A stretch of 27,675 nt of DNA from Phycisphaerales bacterium UBA1845. Its GTDB lineage: Bacteria; Planctomycetota; Phycisphaerae; UBA1845. The notes under the pieces were generated by a model that worked only from the letters and a program-made list of their open reading frames with translations, was not told the origin of the DNA and made no database searches. Both the position numbers and the translations under genes were made by a program. Positions within the stretch are counted from its first letter, which is position 1; each line of letters opens with the position of its first letter. The stretch is from contig DDIR01000040.1 of the NCBI GenBank assembly GCA_002338715.1, positions 53,337 through 81,011 of the forward strand, read 5' to 3'. This document shows, piece by piece, positions 8,540 through 15,568 of the stretch.

Positions 8540-9325
8540 TTAATCGGCGTCGATCGATCGCTTGGTTGGCCCGTCGTAAGTGTGTGCGTCCGGATCGATC
8601 TTGCGCAGTTTCTTTTCGCGGGTCATTTCTTCGCGCGCCTGGGCGATGAGTCCGGGGACGCGCGCGATCATGAAGAAACCATTCATCAACTCTGGTTCGA
8701 ATCCGAGTTCCAGCAACACCGCCGCGATCGCGCCGTCAATGTTCATGGGGAGCGGTTTGCCCAACTGACGGGCCAACTCGGTTTCGATGAGTCTGCTGGT
8801 CTCAACGAATTTCCCGCAAGCGCCGGCTTGCTTCGCCAATTCAAACAGCCGAGGGGTGCGCGGGTCGGACGTATGAAGTTGATGACCAAACCCTGCCACC
8901 CGAAACTTGCGGGTGCGGTATTCGTCGAGCACTTTGGATGTTGCGGCTTCGAGTGAGATCGAATCGGCGCTTGCCCGTTCGGTGATTTCCAAAATGGCAT
9001 TGGCGCAGTCTTCAATCGCGCCGCCATGGTATCGGTTGATGTTGAGCACACCGGCAGCGACGCAGGCATTTAGTGGAGCACCGGTCGATGCAGTCAAACG
9101 AGCGCCGTTGACCGATGCGGCAGTCGGTCCATGATCGATGGTCGAAACGATGATCGCGGTGATCAGCCTTCCAACCCGGGCGTCCGGAAGTTCGCCCCGA
9201 AAAAGCAGATACACCGCTTGCCCAAAGTCGACGTTGCCCATCAATTCGTCGATGGGGTAGCCCCTGATCAGGATTTCGTTGGGTTTGGTGCTCGTGATAG
9301 CCGTCTTGAAGGTCGCGGGTTTCAT
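8540..9325 (-). CDS. Short citrate synthase-family protein, citryl-CoA lyase-like
   Basis: This is a 261-residue protein of the citrate synthase superfamily, well below the roughly 370-430 residues of true citrate synthases but matching the short citryl-CoA lyase/ligase-like branch. Recognisable parts are RGYPIDELMG and the FGQAVYLLFRGELP segment (about 21-47). The three catalytic positions follow: H100 in NRYHGGAIED, H148 in AGFGHQLHTSDPR, and D197 in MNIDGAIAAVLLELGF. The usual Arg after the second His (GFGHR) is Gln here, and other short-branch members also differ at this point. A CoA-thioester lyase or ligase reaction is likely, but the acyl substrate is unknown. The frame is open upstream to 9523. 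ATG 9325 was chosen because homology begins just after it; no strong ribosome site supports either choice. It is divergent from the pterin synthase. Confidence 0.8.
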   Translation of the reverse strand: MKPATFKTAITSTKPNEILIRGYPIDELMGNVDFGQAVYLLFRGELPDARVGRLITAIIVSTIDHGPTAASVNGARLTASTGAPLNACVAAGVLNINRYHGGAIEDCANAILEITERASADSISLEAATSKVLDEYRTRKFRVAGFGHQLHTSDPRTPRLFELAKQAGACGKFVETSRLIETELARQLGKPLPMNIDGAIAAVLLELGFEPELMNGFFMIARVPGLIAQAREEMTREKKLRKIDPDAHTYDGPTKRSIDAD

Positions 9326-9449
9326 GATTGCGGGAGTATGACCGATACAGGCCCCGGATTCCAGAGAACACATCGCGCCGGGCGGCTCGTTTTGACTGGG
9401 CGGAAAGCACCGATTCGACGTGACGACGCTTCCGATTAGAATCGCAAGT

Positions 9450-10256
9450 ATGAGTGACGACCTCATCATGGAACTAACCCGTGAAGTCCGGTTTTCGCTG
9501 GCTGACGGGGACGCTGACGGCAAACCGCTGAATTCATGGGCAGGCTGGCCCGCGTCAGACCGGATAGCGCCTTACCTTGTGTTGCGGGCGACGGTGCGTG
9601 GCGTCGTGGATCGACGGATTGGTTACCTGTGCAACATTGTGACCATCGATAAAGCCGTCCGTGACGAGGCTATCCCGCAACTGCGCGACGTGCATCGTGA
9701 AGATCTTTCGGTCGGCTGCCCGTACGAAGCCATGTTGACGCGAGTTGTTTCACCGATTGAGGGGGCGATGCCCGACAATGTCGAACTGATTCGACTTGAA
9801 TTGCGTGCGACACCTTTTCTTGCATACACGTGGCGGAAGGAATTGTTGAACATGATCCAGATCACGCAATCGTTTGAGTTTGCGGCTGCCCATCGCCTGC
9901 ACTGCGCCGATTTTAGCGACGAAGAGAATCGGGCCGTGTTCGGCAAGTGTACGAACCCGAATGGGCACGGGCACAATTACGTGGTGGAGGTCACGGTGGG
10001 GGGCGAACCCGATGCGCAATCCGGTACGGTGCTGGAAGTGGGGCGGTTGGAGCGCATCGTCAAGGAACGCGTCATCGACGAGTTTGACCACAAGCATCTG
10101 AACCTGGACTGCGCTGAGTTTGCGGAACTCAATCCGAGCGTCGAAAACATCACCCGCGTCATCTGGGATCGACTTAACGGCGCCTTCGGGTCGGCGAATC
10201 TGGCGAAGGTGCGCGTGTACGAAACCCCCAAGACGTTTGCGGAGTTCTGTGGTTAA
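9450..10256 (+). CDS. Tandem 6-pyruvoyl-tetrahydropterin synthase (PTPS)-family protein
   Basis: The 268-residue protein is about twice the length of a PTPS/QueD subunit. The C-terminal half (135-268) is a complete PTPS domain: H148 in AAHRLH, C167-x5-H173-G-H175 (GKCTNPNGHGHNY), FDHKHLN, and the Glu of VYETPKTF. The CxxxxxHGH spacing is the PTPS-II type known from tetrahydrobiopterin synthesis, rather than the CxxxHGH of queuosine QueD. The N-terminal half keeps the strand pattern (YLVLRATVRGVVDRRIGYL, then VTIDKAVRDEAIPQL, then VELIRLELRATP) but has none of the zinc or catalytic residues, so it reads as a degenerate duplicate. The frame is also open to GTG 9420; ATG 9450 is preferred but lacks a clear ribosome site. 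An internal ATG at 9852 follows AAGGA by ten bases and could give the active half alone. No queuosine or folate neighbours are present. Confidence 0.8.
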   Translation: MSDDLIMELTREVRFSLADGDADGKPLNSWAGWPASDRIAPYLVLRATVRGVVDRRIGYLCNIVTIDKAVRDEAIPQLRDVHREDLSVGCPYEAMLTRVVSPIEGAMPDNVELIRLELRATPFLAYTWRKELLNMIQITQSFEFAAAHRLHCADFSDEENRAVFGKCTNPNGHGHNYVVEVTVGGEPDAQSGTVLEVGRLERIVKERVIDEFDHKHLNLDCAEFAELNPSVENITRVIWDRLNGAFGSANLAKVRVYETPKTFAEFCG

Positions 10257-10271
10257 GTCGACAGCGCACGG

Positions 10272-10778
10272 TCAATTCGAAAGCGCACGGAGGGCCGCGT
10301 CGACGGCTGCTTTCGGCGAATCCACCTTGATGATTTCTTCATGCACGTCCCACGAATCCAAACCGATGACCGTCTTGCCCAGTCGCAGGGCGTAGGCGAT
10401 TTCTGAGAGCGTCCCAAACCCGCCCCCGACCGCGATGTACACCTTGGCGCTGTTGACGATCACGCTGTTGCGGGCCACACCCAGACCGGTCGCGATGGCC
10501 AGATCGAGGTGGGGGTTGCCATCTTCGGTCAGATTCGACGGTAGAATACCCACAACGATTTGATGGCGATCGTGGGGTGCGTCGGACAGGGCTTCGCGAA
10601 AGCCGCGGGCGACTTCCCGCATGACGCCTTCGAGTCCGCCGCAGATGATCGAGCATCCGGCGCGGGCAAGGCGTTGGCCAACTTCGTGGGCGCGCTCATT
10701 GGTTGACGTCGCCTCGGTCCCGGCACCGATGACGCCGACAAGCTTCTGATTGATTGGATGGATCAAGGCATCAGTCAT
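10272..10778 (-). CDS. TIGR00725-type SLOG/LOG-family nucleotide-binding protein
   Basis: This is a 168-residue Rossmann-like protein of the SLOG superfamily ('putative lysine decarboxylase' of old annotations). The fold starts with LVGVIGAGTEATSTNE, followed by SIICGGLEGVMREVARGF (GGxxGxM motif), then NSVIVNSAKVYIAVGGGFGTLSEIAYAL, whose GGxGTxxE motif is the LOG signature. Relatives bind nucleotides, and LOG proteins release cytokinin-type bases from their ribotides; the substrate of the TIGR00725 branch is not established. ATG 10778 overlaps the dodecin stop by eight bases, which suggests translational coupling. A TTG three codons upstream is also in frame. It converges with the pterin synthase, leaving only 15 bp between stops. 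Confidence 0.82.
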   Translation of the reverse strand: MTDALIHPINQKLVGVIGAGTEATSTNERAHEVGQRLARAGCSIICGGLEGVMREVARGFREALSDAPHDRHQIVVGILPSNLTEDGNPHLDLAIATGLGVARNSVIVNSAKVYIAVGGGFGTLSEIAYALRLGKTVIGLDSWDVHEEIIKVDSPKAAVDAALRALSN

Positions 10779-10977
10779 CCAGGACAAAGGTTACCTTCAT
10801 ATTGACGCGGTAATGGGTGATCTTCCCATCCTTCACGTCAACCTTCATGTCATTAACCCACGCACCCGAGATGTTCTTGAGCGTCTTGCTTGCGCGGGCG
10901 ATGCCGATGTCCATGGCGTCTGCGAAACTTTTCTCTGAACTGGCTGAGATTTCCGTGATCTTGGCGACTGACGACAT
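10771..10977 (-). CDS. Dodecin family flavin-binding protein
   Basis: This is a 68-residue protein matching dodecin over its full length: SVAKITEISASSEKSFADA, an amphipathic helix, GAWVNDMKV with the flavin-stacking Trp, and KITHYRVNMKVTFVLDD. Dodecins assemble as hollow dodecamers that store or buffer flavins (FMN, riboflavin or FAD) in the cytoplasm. GGAG seven bases before the ATG supports the start. Its last codons overlap the start of the SLOG/LOG gene by eight bases, so the two are probably one transcript, dodecin first. The length is typical and nothing appears to be missing. No flavin-synthesis gene is nearby. Confidence 0.93.
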   Translation of the reverse strand: MSSVAKITEISASSEKSFADAMDIGIARASKTLKNISGAWVNDMKVDVKDGKITHYRVNMKVTFVLDD

Positions 10978-11462
10978 TCTTGTTCTCCGTGTTTTGGAAT
11001 TGAAGCCCCATAAGAAACGGGTATGACCCCAATGGTATCACGAACTGCCGAATGATGCAGAAAGCCGATGATTGGGCGATTTGGCTGGACTTTTGGCATA
11101 TGACCCACGTACGGCATCCGGTTTTGGGTGAACGATTCGCTGCGTGTGTCGAATGTGTGTCGCCCATGAACCTTGAACACATTCAGCGGTTCGCGATAGA
11201 ATCGGTGCGTGATAAGCTGCCAATGGGCTGTTCGGTCTGGATCATCGTGCCGCATGTACGTGCGGTACTGTTTTTCCCGACCGTCCATCGTGCAGTTTCA
11301 AATGTCTTGCGAATTCGGTTTGCAGAGAATGTCGCCGACGCCGGGGCCATCAGGCGATCATTCTTAATTAAGCCGTTGCTTACGACCAATGACCTGTTGC
11401 ATCCGTCGCGCGGGAGCCAATCCCTATGCGTTTGGGCGGATTGTCTCGGAGGAGGAAAAGGC
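10978..11462. other. Divergent intergenic region, dodecin / cytochrome
   Basis: These 485 bp lie between the dodecin start and the cytochrome start. The cytochrome frame stays open back to 11052 but the upstream extension has no ribosome site, no signal peptide and unconvincing composition, so I treat it as non-coding leader. GGAGGAGG at 11448-11455 is the cytochrome ribosome site. No clear promoter pair or RNA element was recognised. Confidence 0.5.
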
Positions 11463-13406
11463 GTGCGGAATTGCGTGAAGTCGTTCAGACAAATGGCGTT
11501 GGTCTTCGCTGTTACCTTGACCCCTCTCCTTGCATTACCGTCTGTAACGCTCGCGATGTTGCCGGCTGGCACGACGTTGGAAGACTTCTTCATGCCAGGA
11601 ACTCAGCCGGGCATCGGTAAGGGCGCCGATCTGGAGGAACCGCTGGTTGGCGCGTTCGAGCAATGCATTTTGTGCCACGACGCGAGCACACCGACGGCAA
11701 CATTTGACGAGTCAACGGCACAGTTCGGTCGTTGGGCGGCCAGCATGATGGGACAAGCTACCCGCGACCCGATCTTTCACGCAGCGCTTGCGATTGCTGA
11801 GCAGGACGCCGACTTCGCCGGTTCGTATTGCCTCCGATGCCACTCGCCGACGGGTTGGGCGGAAGGACGCGTTGCCGGCGCCGGAATGACGGACGGTTCG
11901 GCGCTGACCGGTAAGGACTTCGACGGTGTGTCGTGTTCGATTTGCCATCGTCTGGTGGACCCTGTTTACAAACCTGGAATCAGCCCGGCAGTCGACTCGG
12001 GCATCCTTGCGAGTGTGACGGGCGGAATCCCGGTGAACCCCGGTTCCGGACAGTACATTCTGGACCCGGTTGACCGACGCCGCGGGCCGTTTGATCTGAA
12101 CGCCGACCATGGTGGATTCTTCCCCTATCACGCGTTTGAGATTTCACCGTTCCATCAGACTTCAGATCTCTGCGCGACCTGCCATGACGTGAGCAATCCG
12201 ATCTTCACCAAGCAGATGGACGGGAGCTACGCCTTAAACGATCTGGATGCCGAGCATCCGACACAAGACAAGTACGATCAGTTCCCTGTCGAACGAACGT
12301 TCAGCGAATGGGCGCAGAGCGCATTTGCGTTGTCGTCGATTGATTTGGGCGGACGGTTTGGCGGCAACCTGCCAGCCGTCAGCACGTGCCAGGACTGCCA
12401 CATGGAAGACACGACGGGCGACGGTTGTCGATTCCCGCCGATCTTTACGCGCACCAATCTTCCCCAGCACAATTTCAACGGGGCCAACAGTTGGGTGATT
12501 CGTGCTGTGCGGCAGTTGTACCCGGACATCGAAACCGGTTTGACGGGGCGCTCGGTCAATGATGCGATCGCTCGCAACGAGTCGATGCTGGCCCGCGCGT
12601 CGGACATGGAAACGTACGTCAACGGCGACACGCTGACCGTTCGCGTCATCAACTTCAGCGGTCACAAGCTTCCGACCGGTTACGGTGAAGGTCGTCGCAT
12701 GTGGATCAACGTCAAGTTCTTCGACGAAACCGACACGCTCGTCACCGAACACGGTGCGTACGACGTGACGACGGCTGGCTTGACGACAGCCGACACCAAG
12801 GTTTACGAAGTCAAACACGGGCTCGACGCGGTGATGGCGGCTTCTACCGGACTTCCCGAAGGCGAATCATTCCACTTCGCGCTCAACAACGACATCGTCC
12901 TCGACAACCGCATTCCGCCGATGGGATTCGTCAACGCCAACTTTGAAGGTGTGCAAGCCGAACCGGTTGGTTATGCGTATGCCGATGGTCAGAACTGGGA
13001 CGATACCGACTACACGATCCCACCGACGGCTGTCAGCGTTGAGGTGGCGGTCTATCATCAGACCACGTCGAAGGAGTACATCGAATTCCTGCGCGACGCA
13101 AACACGACCAACTCGGCTGGAATGACGGCTTACAACATGTGGGACATGTTCGGTAAGAGTGCGCCGGTGGAAATGGATTTCGTTGCTCGCGATTTGTTTA
13201 TCGCAGGCGACGGTGATGGCGATGGTGATGTCGATGTGGATGATCTTCCGTCGTTCGTCGATTGCATGGCCGGTCCCGATGCGACGCCCGCGCCGCTGGA
13301 TGCGAACTGGGACGCGCAGGATTGCCTCGACGTGTACAACTTCGATGTCGATACCGACGTGGACCTCGAAGACTTCGCCGCGATGATGGATGCGGTCGAG
13401 CCATAG
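11463..13406 (+). CDS. Exported penta-haem cytochrome c-like protein with dockerin-like C-terminus
   Basis: The GTG at 11463 was chosen because GGAGGAGG lies just upstream and the frame then opens with a Sec signal peptide (hydrophobic core about 11-31, LPSVTLA). The 647-residue product has five CxxCH haem-binding motifs at 68-72, 123-127, 158-162, 237-241 and 309-313, all in the N-terminal half. Extra His residues could serve as distal ligands. Residues about 380-575 are a beta-rich domain without cysteines. The last 66 residues are an Asp-rich double EF-hand/dockerin-like segment (GDGDGDGDVDVDDL and FDVDTDVDLEDF), as in many planctomycete exported proteins. It probably works outside the cytoplasmic membrane in electron transfer. 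No oxidoreductase partner or haem-maturation gene is adjacent, so substrate and partner are unknown. Confidence 0.85.
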   Translation: MRNCVKSFRQMALVFAVTLTPLLALPSVTLAMLPAGTTLEDFFMPGTQPGIGKGADLEEPLVGAFEQCILCHDASTPTATFDESTAQFGRWAASMMGQATRDPIFHAALAIAEQDADFAGSYCLRCHSPTGWAEGRVAGAGMTDGSALTGKDFDGVSCSICHRLVDPVYKPGISPAVDSGILASVTGGIPVNPGSGQYILDPVDRRRGPFDLNADHGGFFPYHAFEISPFHQTSDLCATCHDVSNPIFTKQMDGSYALNDLDAEHPTQDKYDQFPVERTFSEWAQSAFALSSIDLGGRFGGNLPAVSTCQDCHMEDTTGDGCRFPPIFTRTNLPQHNFNGANSWVIRAVRQLYPDIETGLTGRSVNDAIARNESMLARASDMETYVNGDTLTVRVINFSGHKLPTGYGEGRRMWINVKFFDETDTLVTEHGAYDVTTAGLTTADTKVYEVKHGLDAVMAASTGLPEGESFHFALNNDIVLDNRIPPMGFVNANFEGVQAEPVGYAYADGQNWDDTDYTIPPTAVSVEVAVYHQTTSKEYIEFLRDANTTNSAGMTAYNMWDMFGKSAPVEMDFVARDLFIAGDGDGDGDVDVDDLPSFVDCMAGPDATPAPLDANWDAQDCLDVYNFDVDTDVDLEDFAAMMDAVEP

Positions 13407-13414
13407 GGTTGGCG

Positions 13415-13480
13415 CGTAGGGTGGGCCGTGCCCACCGCTGTTGGAATGACATCGAATTGGTGGGTACTGCCCACCCTACG
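13415..13480. repeat. Intergenic inverted repeat, copy 1
   Basis: Two 22-bp arms (13415-13436 and 13459-13480) are nearly perfect complements. The left arm reads CGTAGGGTGGGC then CGTGCCCACC; the right arm reads GGTGGGTACTGCCCACCCTACG over 22 bases. The loop is 22 bp. Each arm also folds on itself (GTGGGC/GCCCAC). This is the dispersed repeat that yields spurious 'VGTAHPT' peptides in planctomycete annotations. A second copy is at 22993-23057. Confidence 0.85.
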
Positions 13481-13485
13481 AAATG

Positions 13486-13516
13486 CGACCCGCGCCCATG
13501 TTGGCCGGGTCGTTTT
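13486..13516 (+). terminator. Possible rho-independent terminator
   Basis: CGACCCG (13486-13492) and CGGGTCG (13506-13512) form a 7-bp GC-rich stem with a 13-base loop, followed by TTTT. It lies 80 bp after the cytochrome stop and just downstream of the repeat hairpin. The loop is long and the T tract short, so activity is uncertain. Confidence 0.45.
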
Positions 13517-13602
13517 CCATTTATCGCCCACCTGCGATACACTGCCGCCAAATCTCGTAGCGCCTTGAGCCTCGAACTGCTTTGACCCAATGAGGATTGA
13601 AC

Positions 13603-14694
13603 ATGCCCACCGTCCGCGCAGCCGTCATGCCCGCGCCACACAAGCCCGTTGAAGTGCGCGAACTTCCGGAACCCGAACTGGAATTGAATTCCGCGTTGAT
13701 GAAAGTGACGTCGAGCGAAGTCTGCGGTACCGACGTGCACTTGTTGCATGGACAACTCGCGGGCGTGCCGTATCCGATCATCCCCGGTCACGTGTCGGTC
13801 GGTGTGTTGGAAAAAATTCGCGGGACGATTCGCGATGTGAATGGCAACGCATTTGCCGAGGGCGACAGCGTGACATTCCTGGATGTGCATCGCACGTGCC
13901 ATGCGTGTTGGCATTGCCTTGTGGCGAAAGCTTCGACGCGTTGTCCCTCGCGTAAGGTCTATGGGATCACCTATGGCGTTGAAGATGGTCTGACCGGCGG
14001 GTGGGCTGAGAAACTTCATTTGATGAACGGGACGCACTGCATCTCGCTCGAAGGTGTCGATCCGATTGGTTTCATGGCCGGCGGTTGCGGCTTGCCTACG
14101 GCGCTGCATGCGGTGGATCGCAGCGACATACAAATTGGCGAGACGGTGCTGGTGCTGGGTGCGGGGCCGGTTGGATTGGCGGCTGTCGCTTTGGCACACC
14201 TGCGGGGAGCAGCGAAGGTTTTGTGCATCGGAGCGCCAAAACATCGTTTGAAAATCGCCGAGCAGATGGGGGCGTGTGCGACGCTGTGCATTGACGATGC
14301 GCCGGTGGAGGATCGCGCCGCATGGGTGATGCAGCAGAGTGAAGGGCGCGGTGTGGATGTTTGCATTGAGGCGACCGGTGCACCGATTGCGGTCAAGCAG
14401 GCGATGAACTGGGTGCGCGATGCCGGGCGGGTGACGGTGGTGGGGCAGTACACCGATGCGGGAACGGTCGAAGTCAATCCGCATACGGAATTGAATAAGA
14501 AGCATCTCGACATTCGCGGTGTGTGGGGTTCGGACTATTCGCACTTTTATCGCAGCGTGCAGCTACTTAAGGATGAGCGGATGCAGAATGCACTGGCGGC
14601 GATCAGCACGGAACGTTATGGGTTGGAACAAACCAACGGAGCGCTGGCCGACGTGGAAGCGGGTAAGAGTGTCAAAGCGTTGGTTGTTCCGTAA
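13603..14694 (+). CDS. Zinc-dependent medium-chain dehydrogenase (alcohol dehydrogenase-like)
   Basis: This is a 363-residue MDR-superfamily oxidoreductase. The catalytic zinc ligands are likely C41 (VCGTDVH), H63 (PGHVSVG) and C163 (GGCGLPTALHAV). The structural zinc lobe is C99, C102, C105 and C114. The NAD(P)-binding Rossmann motif is LGAGPVGLAA (from G187). The Glu that normally follows the catalytic His (GHE) is Val64 here; this affects the fourth-ligand/relay position and may mark a distinct subgroup. The substrate cannot be told from sequence; sugar-alcohol or aldehyde oxidation is typical of relatives. ATG 13603 follows GAGG by seven bases, and a TTG two codons upstream is less likely. 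It stands alone, after the repeat/terminator region and before a secreted protein of unknown function. Confidence 0.87.
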   Translation: MPTVRAAVMPAPHKPVEVRELPEPELELNSALMKVTSSEVCGTDVHLLHGQLAGVPYPIIPGHVSVGVLEKIRGTIRDVNGNAFAEGDSVTFLDVHRTCHACWHCLVAKASTRCPSRKVYGITYGVEDGLTGGWAEKLHLMNGTHCISLEGVDPIGFMAGGCGLPTALHAVDRSDIQIGETVLVLGAGPVGLAAVALAHLRGAAKVLCIGAPKHRLKIAEQMGACATLCIDDAPVEDRAAWVMQQSEGRGVDVCIEATGAPIAVKQAMNWVRDAGRVTVVGQYTDAGTVEVNPHTELNKKHLDIRGVWGSDYSHFYRSVQLLKDERMQNALAAISTERYGLEQTNGALADVEAGKSVKALVVP

Positions 14695-14772
14695 CAGCCG
14701 CGCCACACGTGGGTGCCGACTCATCGCACCTGCTAAACTCCAAGAGATGGTTTTCAATTTGAGGAGATGGCA

Positions 14773-15351
14773 ATGAACCGAAAATTGATCGGGTGCGTTG
14801 GTTTGGTCGCAGTGTTTGCGCTGGGTGTGATGCAATACACATTGGCGGATGAACCGCCGAAAGAAAAACCGCCCGTTGCAAAGGATGCCCCCAAAGAAAA
14901 ACCCGATGCCCCCAAGGATTCGGCGGCAGGCAACATGAACGCCAGGGAGAAAGCGTTCGCCGAGATGCTGACGGGCGCGGTGATGGAGGGGACGTGGCGG
15001 ATGACGTATTTCGACAAGCCGGGCGAAGAAATGAAACTCGGTGAGGCCAAGTCCGACCGCTACGAAATCGTGTCGGCTGTCAAGAGCGGCGACGACGATT
15101 GGGTCATCACCGCGCGCATCGTTTACGCCGATCGGGATGTGAATCTGCCCGTGCCGGTGAAAGTCGTCTGGGCCGACGACACGCCGATGATCACGTTGAC
15201 CGAACTGAACATGCCAATTTTGGGGACGTACTCTGCCAGGGTGATTTTTCACCACGGATTCTACAGCGGCGTCTGGTATGGGGCTGGGTACGGTGGGGTG
15301 ATGTCCGGGCAGATGACGAAGTCGCCGTCGTCCGATACTTCAAAGGAGTAG
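14773..15351 (+). CDS. Secreted protein of unknown function
   Basis: This is a 192-residue protein with a Sec signal peptide (basic start, hydrophobic core LIGCVGLVAVFALGVMQY, probable cleavage near TLADE). A Lys/Pro/Asp-rich linker with a repeated KEKPxxxKDAPKEKPDAPKD pattern follows (about 30-52). The mature domain (about 60-180) is beta-rich: EGTWRMTYFDKPGEE, SDRYEIVSAVKSGDDDWVITARIVYAD, NLPVPVKVVWADDTPMITLTEL, ending in a Gly/Tyr-rich strand pair. This could be a small beta-barrel, but I do not recognise the family. ATG 14773 was chosen because GAGGAG lies six bases upstream; ATG 14767 directly abuts that site. It follows the dehydrogenase by 78 bp on the same strand and may be co-transcribed. 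Confidence 0.78.
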   Translation: MNRKLIGCVGLVAVFALGVMQYTLADEPPKEKPPVAKDAPKEKPDAPKDSAAGNMNAREKAFAEMLTGAVMEGTWRMTYFDKPGEEMKLGEAKSDRYEIVSAVKSGDDDWVITARIVYADRDVNLPVPVKVVWADDTPMITLTELNMPILGTYSARVIFHHGFYSGVWYGAGYGGVMSGQMTKSPSSDTSKE

Positions 15352-15444
15352 ACTTCGCCAGGCAAGTTATTGGGGTTCTTGGAGTTATGGACGAAGTTCT
15401 GGTGTTTATGAACCGGCGGCGAGTTGTTAAGATCACTGGGCTGA

Positions 15445-15472
15445 GGCAGTTTGGGGTTGGCAGTTTGGGGTT
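15445..15472 (+). repeat. 14-bp tandem duplication
   Basis: The 14-mer GGCAGTTTGGGGTT occurs twice in direct tandem in the 217-bp gap before the methyltransferase gene. This looks like a simple local duplication. Nothing else was recognised in this gap. Confidence 0.7.
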
Positions 15473-15568
15473 GAACGCCTGATGCGTTGGAACAAGGACG
15501 CACCGTCATAGGGGTGCCGGTCAGCGGGTTCGTATGCCGGACCCGATCTCCGTGACCACGAGGAAAAC

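Noticed and set aside
10269..10281. 13-mer CGGTCAATTCGAA also present at 17907-17919, near two gene ends
   Set aside because: Repeats of this length are expected by chance in a 27-kb window; there is no structure or further similarity around them.
11052..11462. A 137-codon N-terminal extension of the cytochrome frame
   Set aside because: No ribosome site at 11052. A strong GGAGGAGG site and a signal peptide start at GTG 11463, and the extension would bury the signal peptide.
13198..14544. 448-aa minus-strand open frame across the repeat and dehydrogenase
   Set aside because: It is a shadow of the cytochrome tail and dehydrogenase genes. The His/Arg-rich translation is typical of antisense GC-rich coding DNA.
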